A stretch of DNA of 64,000 bases from Anaerovorax odorimutans DSM 5092. Its GTDB lineage: Bacteria > Bacillota > Clostridia > Peptostreptococcales > Anaerovoracaceae. The DNA lies in NCBI RefSeq assembly GCF_000426305.1, contig NZ_AUFC01000001.1:124001-188000 (forward strand). Direction: 5' to 3'. Of the stretch, positions 1 to 9,097 are shown piece by piece (within the stretch, counting starts at the first letter, position 1; each line of letters opens with the position of its first letter). The notes below the pieces were generated by a model that saw only the letters and a program-made list of their open reading frames with translations, ran no database searches and had not been told where the DNA came from. A program made the translations under genes and the position numbers.

Positions 1-297
1 TGCATGAGAGTTTAATTGAATTGGTATTAATATTAGAATATTACCTATTGCTACATTAAATACTGCTAACCATGGTGATAAACCTAAAACTACTAACGAT
101 GATGCCATTGTAAAGGATGGAATACAGACTGACATTCCTATCCATAATGATGTAATATGGTAAGTAGTCCAAGTTCTTTGAGATAAACTGGTTGGCGCTA
201 AATCTTCATTATAATATTTTGATGACGCCAATTCTGCACGAGCGGAATCTGTTAATTCATATAGACCATTCCGTTCTTTTTGTGTGTAATTTGACAT
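1..297 (-). CDS. NCS1-family nucleobase:cation symporter, 5' part only
   Basis: Only the first 99 codons are in the window; the gene continues past position 1. The N-terminus carries the NCS1 signature: a polar stretch with YYNEDLAPT followed by TWTTYHITSLWIGM and the first two membrane helices with SPWLAV and QLNSHA. NCS1 proteins (PucI, CodB and related) import cytosine, uracil, hydantoin, allantoin or thiamine by cation symport across the cytoplasmic membrane; the substrate cannot be told from this fragment. The ATG at 297 follows a good ribosome-binding site, TGGAGGTG. The gene lies downstream of a bidirectional terminator and so is not part of the efflux operon that follows on the same strand. 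Confidence 0.85.
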   Translation of the reverse strand, partial: MSNYTQKERNGLYELTDSARAELASSKYYNEDLAPTSLSQRTWTTYHITSLWIGMSVCIPSFTMASSLVVLGLSPWLAVFNVAIGNILILIPIQLNSHA

Positions 298-625
298 TTA
301 AACACCTCCAAATTAAAAAAATAACAAGTTAAAGATCATTACAGGCATATTATACTACATAAAAATAGAAATGTAACTAGTTTTTTTCTAAATAATTAGA
401 AAATTTTTAAAATAGCGAATTTGCAAAATAGAAAATACTTTTTGAAATATAGTCAGAATTTAAAGAAAATCAATATCTAGGAGTTTATAAATTTATTTAT
501 AGTATTTCTTGTAAACTTTATAAATATACAAACTTTAAAAATTATTGGATATTTATTTTGAAATTTAAAAAATAAGAAATTTTTTATTCAAAGATATAAT
601 ACGTTTAACGTAAAGTTTTTATATA
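298..625. other. AT-rich intergenic region, promoter region of the NCS1 gene
   Basis: About 330 bases without a convincing reading frame. It is extremely AT-rich and should hold the minus-strand promoter of the NCS1 permease. I could not pick one -35/-10 pair with confidence and saw no riboswitch-like fold. Confidence 0.4.
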
Positions 626-666
626 CAAAAACGAGAGTCTATATAATGTATAAACTCTCGTTTTTG
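626..666. terminator. Bidirectional intrinsic terminator after tetR
   Basis: A perfect 13-bp inverted repeat (CAAAAACGAGAGT at 626-638, ACTCTCGTTTTTG at 654-666) encloses a 15-nt AT-rich loop. It gives a T-tract in either direction. It sits 12 nt past the tetR stop and closes the efflux operon. Confidence 0.85.
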
Positions 667-677
667 TAATAAGATAT

Positions 678-1292
678 TTATTTTTTTAAACCATAAAAAA
701 TCAATTTTAGAAACTCTTGAATATCCCAGGGATTTTTTTTTATTTTTTCTAAATTTTCGGGGGGGCTTTTTAAATCATATCCAAAGCTTATATAAAAGTG
801 AGTAGCACCGATTATGGAAACAGCTGCCATTAATGGATCTACTTCAACAAATTCACCTTTATCTATGCCTTCCTTAATAATTTTATGAATTAAATTAAGT
901 TTAAAATTTTTTAATTCATTCATAGAAGTTATTAATTCTTGATTGTTGATTAAATCTGACTTCATCATTATATAGTGCAGAATATTTTTATTGTTGCCGG
1001 TTAGGTTAGCATTTTCAATATCAAAGTTAATAACTACTTCTAGTTTTTCGGAACATGTCATACTATCGTTAATAATATTGTCTATTTCCATATATTTAGC
1101 TACAAACTTTTTTTTAAATATTTCGCAAAATAAGGATTCTTTACTGGAAAAATATTCATATACAGTTCCTTTGCCTATTCCACATTCATTTGCAATATCT
1201 ATTATTTTTGTATTTATATATCCTTTATCCATAAAAAGCCTATAGGCTGATTCTAAAATTAAGTCTCCCTTTGCTTCCTTACGCTCTTCCAT
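678..1292 (-). CDS. TetR/AcrR-family transcriptional repressor of the efflux operon
   Basis: 204 residues. The N-terminal helix-turn-helix is typical of TetR (LILESAYRLFMDKGY, then IDIANECGIGKGTVYEYF), followed by an all-helical ligand-binding domain of the AcrR/QacR kind. I chose the ATG at 1292 rather than the upstream one at 1310 because AGGAGG lies 9 nt before it. The gene then overlaps the end of the RND gene by 14 nt, so translation is probably coupled and the repressor is the last gene of hlyD-acrB-tetR. The expected role is autoregulation of the pump, released by a pump substrate; a palindrome at 5793-5810 is the candidate operator. The inducing ligand is unknown. Confidence 0.88.
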   Translation of the reverse strand: MEERKEAKGDLILESAYRLFMDKGYINTKIIDIANECGIGKGTVYEYFSSKESLFCEIFKKKFVAKYMEIDNIINDSMTCSEKLEVVINFDIENANLTGNNKNILHYIMMKSDLINNQELITSMNELKNFKLNLIHKIIKEGIDKGEFVEVDPLMAAVSIIGATHFYISFGYDLKSPPENLEKIKKNPWDIQEFLKLIFYGLKK

Positions 1293-4200
1293 GGGATTGT
1301 TCCTCCTCAAGCCATTTTTGTTCTTGCATATAAATTCTTTCTTTTTTCATCAGTTTTTTATTTTTTCGTTTTGTTTGTTTATCATCTACTACAGCGTATA
1401 GTACAGGAATTAAGATTAATGTAACAAGTGTAGATGCAATAAGTCCTCCAATTATGGAAATTCCCATAGGGGATAGTACTTCACCGCCATCTCCGATACC
1501 AAGTGACATTGGAACCATTCCTACACATGTTGTTAAAGAAGTCATAAGTATTGGTCTTAAACGAAGTTTTCCGGCTTGAACAATAGCTTCATTTCTATCC
1601 ATAGTCTTTTTGTGCTGTTTAATAAATTCTATTAGTAGTATGGAATTATTTACAACTATACCAATAAGCATTATTAATCCAATAAATGATGTCATAGACA
1701 AAGATTTACCACAAATAAATAACGCTATAAATGCCCCCGACATTGCAAATGGAATTGACATCATAACTATTAAAGGTAAGATTAAAGCTTCAAACTGAGC
1801 AGCCAATAGGAAATATACAAGTAAAACGGCAGCTACGAGAGCCAGTAATAATTGACCGAAGGCTTCTACCATTTCTTCTTGCTGACCACCCGTGTCATAT
1901 GAATATCCTTCAGGGAATTGATATTCATCAACTTTAGCAAGCACATCTTTAGATACGGAGCCTAAATCTCTTCCGTCAACATCAATTGATAGTGTGGTAT
2001 ATCTTTGCTGATTTTCACGATAAATAACATTAGGAGAGTTATCAAACTCAAATTCTGCAATTTGTCCTACAGGAACGACCTGACCTGTATTTGTAGTAAT
2101 CATAATTTGTTTCATATTATCAAATGAATCACCAAACTTATTTTCAAGATAAAGATTTATTTCTGTTTCTTCTCCTGATACTTTTAGTTTTGTAGATGTA
2201 GTTCCTGCAAGGGAAGATGATAAGGTATTTGCCATCTGATAAGCTGTTACACCATAGTATGCAGCAGTATCTCTGTTTAAAATAACTTTGACTTCAGGAT
2301 TACCTTCTTTTAATTCTACATCTGTATCAGATACACCATCAATTTTAGAAATTATTTTACTTAAATCTTCACCTATTTTCTCCATTTTATCAAGTTCTTT
2401 GCCTTTAATAGTTAATTCCATATCTGCTCCTCCGGACATGCTGGATATGGAAGATGATTCACTAACGTCAATATCTGCACCAACAAAGTTTGAAAAATGT
2501 TTTTTTACATCTTTTACAACTTGAGCTGTACTACGTTTTCTGTCTTGTTTATTTACAAGAGTCACACTTAATGATGACTCGTTAACACTCCCTGTTGTTA
2601 AAAAATCAGTATTCCCTATATCTACAGTACAATGTTTAAGTTCTGGTATTGAAAGTATGTAAGTTTCCAATTCCGTAATAATTTTATCTTTATCTGCAAG
2701 AGATGTTCCATAAGGGCAGTCAACAGTTACTTTAAAAGTACCTTCATCCGTGGCAGGAAGCAATTCCATACCAACAACTCCTAAGAGAGAACAAGAAACG
2801 ATAAAAATGACTATACAGATTGCAATAATTCTTTTTCTTATCATCAAAGATTTGCGAATAAATGCTTCATATTCCAATGTGATCCAGTTAATTAATTTGC
2901 TAAAGTAAGGAACTAATTTAAATCTATAGTGAAATTTTCCTAACCTTATATAGTCTGTATGAAAACCCTTTGTAAGTACTCTGGAACAAAGCATAGGGAC
3001 AACAGTCAAAGAGACTATAAGTGATGCTATCAGAGCTATAATTATGGTATAACAGAAATCTCTGAACATTAAAGCCGAAATACCATTACTTAATGCAATG
3101 GGCAAATAAACAACAATACTAGTTAAGGTTGATGCTGTAACGGCAATAATAATTTCTTTGCTTCCAAGTATTGCTGCTTCTTCAGCAGTTTCCGTTTCCT
3201 GTCTTATTCGGAAAATATTTTCTAATACAACAACAGAATTATCCACAAGCATACCTACAGCTAAAGTCAGTGCACATAAAGTGATCATATTCAATGTCAT
3301 ACCCCGTAATTTCATTAATGCAAAAGTCGCTAATATAGATGTAGGGATAGATATAGATATAATCATAGTTGTGCTAATATTTTTAAGGAACAAAAATATT
3401 ACAATAGCGGCTAAGATAGCGCCTGTAATTGCTGATTGTGATACAGAAGAAATAGAACTTTTAATGAAATCAGCTTGATCAAAACCAACTACAAAATTTA
3501 AATCAGGATATTTTTTTTCTAATTTCTTTATTTGTTTGTGAACTTCGTCTGAAACATCTACTGTATTTGCATCAGATTGTTTTGTTATTGTAATTGCAAT
3601 AGAAGATTGTCCGTCTACTCGACTTATTGAATCTTGTTCCTTATAACGATCTTCAATATTTGCAATATCTTGCAAATGTATAACACTTCTGTCTGTCAAG
3701 GAAACAGGTAAATTTTTAATATCATCTACAGAATCAAATTCTCCCATAGTTCTTACAATAATTTCTTTTGAACCTTTTGTTATATCACCACTAGGTCTGT
3801 TAATGTTTTCTGCTGATAGAATTTGACTTATACTAGACAATGATAAACCGTAGCCCATGAGTTTTTCTTGATCAAAAGAAAGTGAAATTTCTTTTTCAAT
3901 ACCTCCATAAACGTTTACAGAGGCAACACCTGCCGCTTTTTCGAAATATGATGAAATATTGTCGTCAATTTCATTGTTAAGGGAAGATAAAGGTATATCT
4001 CCAGAGACATATACCTGTACAACAGGAGCTGCATTCATATCCATTTTAAGTACCATAGGATCACTACACTCATCAGGCAGGTAATCGGAAATCATTGCTA
4101 TCTTTTCTCTCATATTTAAAGTAGCAAAGTTCATATCTGTATTATTTTGAAATTTTATGAAAGCTATAGCTGTACCTTGAGAAGTCATAGAATACAAAGT

Positions 4201-4434
4201 ATCGAGGTTTTCAACAGATGCAAGAGCTTGCTCTATTGGCTTAGTTACCATGTTTTCTACTTCTTCAGGTGATGCATTGGGATAGTCTACCATAACCAAT
4301 GCTATGGGAAGTTCCATTTTAGGCATTAGATCTTGAGGTAAACCTATTAAAGATATTGTACCTACTAATATAACTATCAGCATAAGCATAATAGAGGCTA
4401 CAGGACGTTTAATTGCTAAATTTGAAAGATTCAT
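1279..4434 (-). CDS. RND-family efflux pump inner-membrane transporter (HAE1/AcrB-like)
   Basis: 1051 residues, normal for AcrB/MexB-type transporters. It starts with the usual cytoplasmic segment and TM1 (LAIKRPVASIMLMLIVILVG), then a large porter domain, a central TM bundle with GMLVDNSVVVLENI near residue 400 (the Asp of the proton relay in TM4), a second porter domain, and the final TM bundle with GIVVNNSILLIEFI. In Gram-negatives such pumps join an outer-membrane channel; in a Gram-positive they act with the MFP alone, exporting drugs, lipids or other amphiphiles on the proton gradient. Only one Asp is seen in the TM4 motif, where AcrB has two, which is common in clostridial homologues. 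The hlyD-like gene lies 11 nt upstream and tetR overlaps the 3' end. Confidence 0.93.
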   Translation of the reverse strand: MNLSNLAIKRPVASIMLMLIVILVGTISLIGLPQDLMPKMELPIALVMVDYPNASPEEVENMVTKPIEQALASVENLDTLYSMTSQGTAIAFIKFQNNTDMNFATLNMREKIAMISDYLPDECSDPMVLKMDMNAAPVVQVYVSGDIPLSSLNNEIDDNISSYFEKAAGVASVNVYGGIEKEISLSFDQEKLMGYGLSLSSISQILSAENINRPSGDITKGSKEIIVRTMGEFDSVDDIKNLPVSLTDRSVIHLQDIANIEDRYKEQDSISRVDGQSSIAITITKQSDANTVDVSDEVHKQIKKLEKKYPDLNFVVGFDQADFIKSSISSVSQSAITGAILAAIVIFLFLKNISTTMIISISIPTSILATFALMKLRGMTLNMITLCALTLAVGMLVDNSVVVLENIFRIRQETETAEEAAILGSKEIIIAVTASTLTSIVVYLPIALSNGISALMFRDFCYTIIIALIASLIVSLTVVPMLCSRVLTKGFHTDYIRLGKFHYRFKLVPYFSKLINWITLEYEAFIRKSLMIRKRIIAICIVIFIVSCSLLGVVGMELLPATDEGTFKVTVDCPYGTSLADKDKIITELETYILSIPELKHCTVDIGNTDFLTTGSVNESSLSVTLVNKQDRKRSTAQVVKDVKKHFSNFVGADIDVSESSSISSMSGGADMELTIKGKELDKMEKIGEDLSKIISKIDGVSDTDVELKEGNPEVKVILNRDTAAYYGVTAYQMANTLSSSLAGTTSTKLKVSGEETEINLYLENKFGDSFDNMKQIMITTNTGQVVPVGQIAEFEFDNSPNVIYRENQQRYTTLSIDVDGRDLGSVSKDVLAKVDEYQFPEGYSYDTGGQQEEMVEAFGQLLLALVAAVLLVYFLLAAQFEALILPLIVMMSIPFAMSGAFIALFICGKSLSMTSFIGLIMLIGIVVNNSILLIEFIKQHKKTMDRNEAIVQAGKLRLRPILMTSLTTCVGMVPMSLGIGDGGEVLSPMGISIIGGLIASTLVTLILIPVLYAVVDDKQTKRKNKKLMKKERIYMQEQKWLEEEQSHGRA

Positions 4435-4445
4435 TTTGTCCCTCC

Positions 4446-5630
4446 TTAGTCAATTATTGATACAGGTTCCCCAGGAGTTATATAATTCTGGCCTTGTATA
4501 ATAATAGTGTCTCCTTCTTTTAAACCTGATTTGATTTCTACTAATTTACCGTTATCTAAACCTGTAACTACAGTTTTAAATTCAGGAACATCCTTTTTTA
4601 ATACTGCAACTTGTGATTCATTTGATCTAATAATAACTGCATCAGATGGTACACAAAGAACTTTATCTTTTTCATCAGATACAATTTCAATTTCCGCAAA
4701 CATTCCTGCTTTTATTTCTTTGCTTGAATTATCAATTGAAATATTAATTGGGTAAGTTAAACTGCCAGTGGCAGGTGCCGGAGAAATTTCTTTTATATTA
4801 CCCTTATACGGTTCTTCTGAAAGAGACTTAATATAAATATTTACCGGATCACCTATATTAATTTTGCTTATTAAGTATTCAGATACGTTAGTTTCTATTT
4901 CTAATTGATTAGTATTTGCAACAGTTGCGCAGGCTATCGATTGAGATGCCATAGAACCTGTTGAAACATCAATGGAAGTAACATATCCGTCAATTGGAGA
5001 TGTTACAGTACAATTATTGACATTGTCATTAATTGTTGTATATGAAGACTGAGCAGAAATATATTTACTTCTTGACTGCTCATATTCTTGAAGGGAAACC
5101 GCTCCCTCATTATATAATGTACTCATTCTTTCAAAATTAGTTTGTGCATTCTGATAAGCATCTAAAGCTTGATTCAGAGAAGCAATTAATGGAGTTTTAT
5201 CTATTTCAAATAGTAATGTCCCTTTTGAAACTTTATCTCCCAAATCTACATAAACCTTTGTAACATGACCAGAAGTAAGAGGAATGATTGATACTTCTTC
5301 AATAGGTTTTATTCTTCCTGAAAGAGGTGTAGTAGTAGCTAGTGATTGAAGCTGTACAGTAGAAATTTTTACATTTACAGGAGGAATTACATCTTCTGTT
5401 TCTTTATCTCTTGATGAAACAAATCTAAAAATTATAAGCAGAATAAACAGGATAATTAAAACTATTATAATAATCATCTTTTTCTTACTTTTTTTTTGTT
5501 TATTTATTTTTGAATCAGTTTCTTCTTCTTTTAAAGTTGTTCCTTCTTTCAAATTTATTTCTTCTTTTACTTCTTCTTGAAGATTTGGTTGTATGCCGTC
5601 TAAGGCATTTTCTTTGCTTTGTTTGTTCAA
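4446..5630 (-). CDS. Efflux RND transporter periplasmic adaptor (membrane fusion protein)
   Basis: 394 residues. A charged N-terminal cytoplasmic segment (rich in Glu and Lys) leads into one TM helix at about residues 52-70. It is followed by a biotinyl-lipoyl-like half (VTKVYVDLGDKVSKGTLLFEID), an alpha-helical hairpin around residues 135-175, the second lipoyl half (SPIDGYVTSIDVSTGSM), and beta-barrel and membrane-proximal domains. This is the HlyD/AcrA fold. The start is TTG: AGGAGG lies 9 nt upstream and no ATG fits. It is the first gene of the efflux operon, behind the promoter at 5758-5786, and probably joins the RND subunit to the outer surface. Confidence 0.9.
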   Translation of the reverse strand: MNKQSKENALDGIQPNLQEEVKEEINLKEGTTLKEEETDSKINKQKKSKKKMIIIIVLIILFILLIIFRFVSSRDKETEDVIPPVNVKISTVQLQSLATTTPLSGRIKPIEEVSIIPLTSGHVTKVYVDLGDKVSKGTLLFEIDKTPLIASLNQALDAYQNAQTNFERMSTLYNEGAVSLQEYEQSRSKYISAQSSYTTINDNVNNCTVTSPIDGYVTSIDVSTGSMASQSIACATVANTNQLEIETNVSEYLISKINIGDPVNIYIKSLSEEPYKGNIKEISPAPATGSLTYPINISIDNSSKEIKAGMFAEIEIVSDEKDKVLCVPSDAVIIRSNESQVAVLKKDVPEFKTVVTGLDNGKLVEIKSGLKEGDTIIIQGQNYITPGEPVSIID

Positions 5631-5757
5631 AATATGTGTCCTCCTAAAAATTAGTGTATAATTATAAAAAGTAATAAGATATTTTTTACATAAGTAGGGG
5701 ATATATAATGTATGTATATTTTAAATAACTGATTTATAATTGAAAATATACTATTAA

Positions 5758-5786
5758 ATGATATAACATAAGTTAGCATATGTCAA
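5758..5786 (-). promoter_or_regulatory. Sigma-A promoter of the hlyD-RND-tetR operon
   Basis: On the minus strand TTGACA (5786-5781) and TATCAT (5763-5758) are separated by exactly 17 nt. The start of hlyD is about 120 nt downstream. Confidence 0.75.
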
Positions 5787-5792
5787 CTAAAA

Positions 5793-5810
5793 TCTGACCC
5801 GCAGGTCAGA
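5793..5810. promoter_or_regulatory. Candidate TetR operator palindrome
   Basis: TCTGACC-CGCA-GGTCAGA, with perfect 7-bp arms, ends 6 nt upstream of the -35 box of the efflux promoter. Inverted TGACC/GGTCA half-sites are usual for TetR-family operators. Assignment to the operon's own TetR is inference. Confidence 0.6.
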
Positions 5811-5936
5811 AAATATCATAAAGATATTATTGGATCATTTTTACATCTTGTTAAAACAGTTTGCAGGTTACGGAAACTTGATATAAGATATAATAAGAAT
5901 TAACAATAAATTAAAATAATAGAAAAGGAAATACAA

Positions 5937-6587
5937 ATGACAATATTATCAAGGGTAGAAATTATTAATGTATTGGATAAGCTAGATGAGATGTATCCTA
6001 ATGCTGAATGTGCATTAAACTATAACTCTATGTTTCAGCTTTTGGTAGCTGTGGTATTATCGGCTCAAACAACTGATAAAAGTGTAAATATAGTAACAAA
6101 AGAACTATTTGAAAAATATCCGGGAGCTTATGAAATATCAAACCTTACAGAAGAAGAAATTCAGACTATGATTAAGAGAATTGGTATGTATAAAACAAAG
6201 TCTAAAAATTTATTGAAATTATCCCAAATTATACATGAAAAATATGATGGACAAGTGCCTGATAATTATGATGAACTTATAGAACTTCCGGGGGTTGGGA
6301 GAAAGACAGCAAATGTTGTTTTGTCAGTAGGCTTTGGAGAGCAACGAATTGCAGTTGATACTCATGTATTCAGAGTAGCAAACCGTATTGGCTTAGTATG
6401 TGAAAAAGATGTATTAAAAACAGAGCTAGCACTTATGAAGGTTATACCTGAAAACAGATGGACTAATACGCATCACTGTCTTATATGGCATGGAAGGAAG
6501 TGTTGTGATGCAAGAAAACCAAATTGCAGTGAATGTGGTATAAGTAAATGGTGTATAAGTAATAAGGAAGTAGAATTGAAAGGATAG
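5937..6587 (+). CDS. nth: Endonuclease III (DNA glycosylase/AP lyase)
   Basis: 216 residues, the family's normal length. It removes oxidised pyrimidines from DNA and nicks the abasic site in base-excision repair. The helix-hairpin-helix LPGVGRKTANVV carries the catalytic Lys (about 122) and VDTHVFRVANRIGL the catalytic Asp (about 140). A C-x6-C-x2-C-x5-C [4Fe-4S] loop sits at the C-terminus, preceded by one additional Cys. The stop is only 4 nt before the response regulator gene, so nth and the two-component genes are probably co-transcribed; I see no functional link between them. Confidence 0.97.
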   Translation: MTILSRVEIINVLDKLDEMYPNAECALNYNSMFQLLVAVVLSAQTTDKSVNIVTKELFEKYPGAYEISNLTEEEIQTMIKRIGMYKTKSKNLLKLSQIIHEKYDGQVPDNYDELIELPGVGRKTANVVLSVGFGEQRIAVDTHVFRVANRIGLVCEKDVLKTELALMKVIPENRWTNTHHCLIWHGRKCCDARKPNCSECGISKWCISNKEVELKG

Positions 6588-6591
6588 AAAT

Positions 6592-7281
6592 ATGTATATA
6601 TTGGTAGTGGAGGATGACAAGACAATTGCTGCAGGACTAGAATATTCTCTTCAGCAAGAAGGATATAATACATGTTTATGTGAAACTATAAAGGAAACAA
6701 AAAAAGCTTTACAAGAAGACACTTTTAATTTATGTATATTTGATTTGGCATTACCTGATGGAAGTGGTTATGAACTTTGTAAAGTGGCGAAGGAAAAGCA
6801 TAATTTACCTGTAATTTTTTTGACTGCATGTGATGATGAAGTGAATGTGGTTATGGGATTAGATATGGGTGCAGATGATTACATTACAAAGCCATTTAGA
6901 ATTCGTGAACTTATATCACGGATCAATTCTATTATGAGAAGATATAAAAATGGCGTAGATTGTAAGTCAATAATTAAAATCGGTAGCATCAGAATAAATA
7001 CCATGGAGGCAAAAGTATATAAAAATGGTGAAGATATAATGCTTACTGCATTGGAATATAGATTATTGTTAATTTTTCTTAATAATCCTAAACAAGTACT
7101 TTCAAGGAATCAGCTTTTAGAAAGTCTTTGGGACGTGGCTGGTGATTTTATTAATGATAATACTTTGACAGTATATATAAAGAGGCTGAGAGAGAAGTTG
7201 GAAGATGAACCTCATAACCCAAAGATTATACAAACTGTTAGGGGTATGGGTTACAAATTGGGTGCTGAATATGAATTATAA
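6592..7281 (+). CDS. OmpR-family response regulator
   Basis: 229 residues. The receiver domain has the acidic pocket E7-D8-D9, phospho-acceptor D51 (LCIFDLALPDG), the switch Thr in FLTA and Lys in YITKPF. A winged-helix effector domain of the OmpR/PhoB type covers about residues 130-229 (TALEYRLLLIFLNNP and TVYIKRLREKLEDEP). It overlaps the histidine kinase gene by 11 nt. It most closely resembles regulators that control antimicrobial-peptide ABC transporters (VanR/BceR group), and such a transporter gene pair lies directly downstream. The likely target is the 210-nt region ahead of that pair. Confidence 0.93.
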   Translation: MYILVVEDDKTIAAGLEYSLQQEGYNTCLCETIKETKKALQEDTFNLCIFDLALPDGSGYELCKVAKEKHNLPVIFLTACDDEVNVVMGLDMGADDYITKPFRIRELISRINSIMRRYKNGVDCKSIIKIGSIRINTMEAKVYKNGEDIMLTALEYRLLLIFLNNPKQVLSRNQLLESLWDVAGDFINDNTLTVYIKRLREKLEDEPHNPKIIQTVRGMGYKLGAEYEL

Positions 7282-8203
7282 TATTATAAATATTGTAGGA
7301 ATAGCTTGCTTTATTTGTGGAGTTATTCTTATTTTTTTCTATTTTAAGAATAATAGACATATTAATAGGGATATTAGTAAATTGTCCTCATATTTACGCA
7401 GAATTAGCAGTGGTGATTATTCTTTAGATATAAGGGATAATAAAGAAGGAGAACTAAGTATTCTAAAAAATGAAATATATAAAGTGACGGTAATGCTCTC
7501 TGAGAAAAGCAATCTTTATGAAAAGGATCAAAAAAGGTTGGCAGAAGTTATTGCTGATATTTCTCATCAGTTAAAGACACCATTGACTTCAATGATGATT
7601 ATGGCAGATTTACTTGGAAATGATGACTTAGATGCTGAAAAGAGAATAGAATTTACAAAATGTATTCAGACACAACTGGAACGTATGGAATGGTTGCTGT
7701 CATCTTTATTAAAATTATCTAAAATTGATTCAGGAACGGCTGTATTTAAAAAAGAAAATATAAGAGTTTTAGATTTAATAAACAAGGCAAAGAGTTCTAT
7801 TATAATTCCAATGGAAGTTAAAAAACAAAGTCTTTCAGTTTATGGTGATCCTAATGTAACTTATATAGGAGATTTAGATTGGTCTACTGAAGCTGTTATT
7901 AATATATTAAAAAATTGTGTAGAAAATACTCAAGATGGTGGAAATATATCAATAAATTTTCAAGATAATCCTCTTTATACTGAAATAATTATTAAGGATA
8001 ATGGCAGGGGAATACCAAAAGAAGATTTACCATGTATTTTTAAAAGATTTTATAGAGGTAAAAATGCAGGAAAGGATAGTGTTGGAATTGGCCTTGCCAT
8101 GGCGAAAAGCATTGTTGGTAGACAAAGCGGAGATATAACTGCAGAAAGCACAGAAAGAAAAGGAACTTCTTTTTTTATTAAATTTTATAAGCATACAGTA
8201 TAA
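7271..8203 (+). CDS. Sensor histidine kinase with a single N-terminal membrane helix
   Basis: 310 residues when started at the ATG at 7271, which overlaps the regulator stop; an earlier in-frame ATG at 7205 lies deep inside the regulator gene and is unlikely. There is one hydrophobic helix (about residues 5-25), a HAMP-like linker, the H-box ADISHQLKTPLTS with H99, an N-box (NILKNCVENTQDGG), and the G-boxes DNGRGIP and VGIGLAMAKSIV. No extracellular sensor domain exists. By analogy with BceS-type kinases, the signal may come from the neighbouring ABC transporter rather than from a ligand bound directly; that is inference. Confidence 0.9.
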   Translation: MNYNIINIVGIACFICGVILIFFYFKNNRHINRDISKLSSYLRRISSGDYSLDIRDNKEGELSILKNEIYKVTVMLSEKSNLYEKDQKRLAEVIADISHQLKTPLTSMMIMADLLGNDDLDAEKRIEFTKCIQTQLERMEWLLSSLLKLSKIDSGTAVFKKENIRVLDLINKAKSSIIIPMEVKKQSLSVYGDPNVTYIGDLDWSTEAVINILKNCVENTQDGGNISINFQDNPLYTEIIIKDNGRGIPKEDLPCIFKRFYRGKNAGKDSVGIGLAMAKSIVGRQSGDITAESTERKGTSFFIKFYKHTV

Positions 8204-8413
8204 TCTATATAATATATGTTCCCCTAAATGTAACAAGAAAACTTGTCTACATAATAGAGGAACTTTTTTTAGAATCTTATGAAACTGTATTAATTTTATA
8301 ATAATTAAAGTGACAAAATTGTAATAAAAAAAGTCATTAGATTGTCAGATAGTTAGATTATACTAAATTATAATTAGTTAAAGCATTTAATTTAATAATT
8401 TAAGGGGTATTTT
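8204..8413. promoter_or_regulatory. Intergenic region ahead of the ABC transporter, probable response-regulator target
   Basis: 210 AT-rich bases. A direct repeat TTAGATT occurs at 8337 and 8353 (16-nt period) just before -10-like TATACT and TATAAT sequences at about 8358-8375. This could be a regulator site, but the repeat is short and the assignment is weak. No terminator is evident after the kinase gene. Confidence 0.35.
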
Positions 8414-9097
8414 ATGGAAATATTAAAAATTAAAAATTTATCTAAAATATATGGTAAAGGTGAAACTGCTGTAAAAGCGTTAGATGATGTTTCTTTTTCA
8501 GTGGAGAAAGGTGAATTCGTAGCAATTATTGGTCCTTCGGGGTCAGGAAAATCTACACTTTTACATTTACTTGGAGGTGTAGACAAGCCAACTTCCGGTA
8601 AGGTTTATGTAAGTGATACGGATATTTATAACTTAAATGAAACAAATTTAGCTATTTTTAGAAGAAGGCAGATAGGTTTAATATATCAATTTTATAATCT
8701 TATACCTGTATTAAGTGTAGAAGAAAATATTACTTTACCATTATTACTGGATGGACATAAAGTTGATGAACAACATTTTGAAAACATAATTAAAATTTTG
8801 GGATTAGAAAAGAGGCTAAAACATTTGCCTAACCAGCTTTCAGGGGGTCAGCAACAAAGGGTTTCAATTGGAAGGGCTCTAATTAATAATCCTGCTATCA
8901 TTTTAGCAGATGAACCTACAGGAAATTTAGACAGTAAAAACAGTATAGAAATTATTGATCTTTTAAAGATGTTTAATAAAACTTATAAACAAACATTAAT
9001 TGTTATAACACATGACGAAAGAATTGCTCTTCAAGCAGACAGGATTATTGTTATAGAAGATGGTAAAATTTCCAAAGATGAGGTAACAGTTAAATGA
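8414..9097 (+). CDS. ABC transporter ATP-binding protein (MacB/LolD/BceA type)
   Basis: 227 residues. Walker A is GPSGSGKST (40-48), then the Q-loop, signature LSGGQQQRVSIGRAL, Walker B IILADEPTGNLDS and the switch His in VITHDE. The insertion and NLDS signature place it with ATPases that pair with FtsX-like permeases. These act by mechanotransmission (peptide removal, lipoprotein release or toxin resistance) rather than simple uptake. The stop overlaps the permease start as ATGA. With the two-component genes upstream it forms a likely sense-and-respond module against membrane-active compounds. Confidence 0.93.
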   Translation: MEILKIKNLSKIYGKGETAVKALDDVSFSVEKGEFVAIIGPSGSGKSTLLHLLGGVDKPTSGKVYVSDTDIYNLNETNLAIFRRRQIGLIYQFYNLIPVLSVEENITLPLLLDGHKVDEQHFENIIKILGLEKRLKHLPNQLSGGQQQRVSIGRALINNPAIILADEPTGNLDSKNSIEIIDLLKMFNKTYKQTLIVITHDERIALQADRIIVIEDGKISKDEVTVK

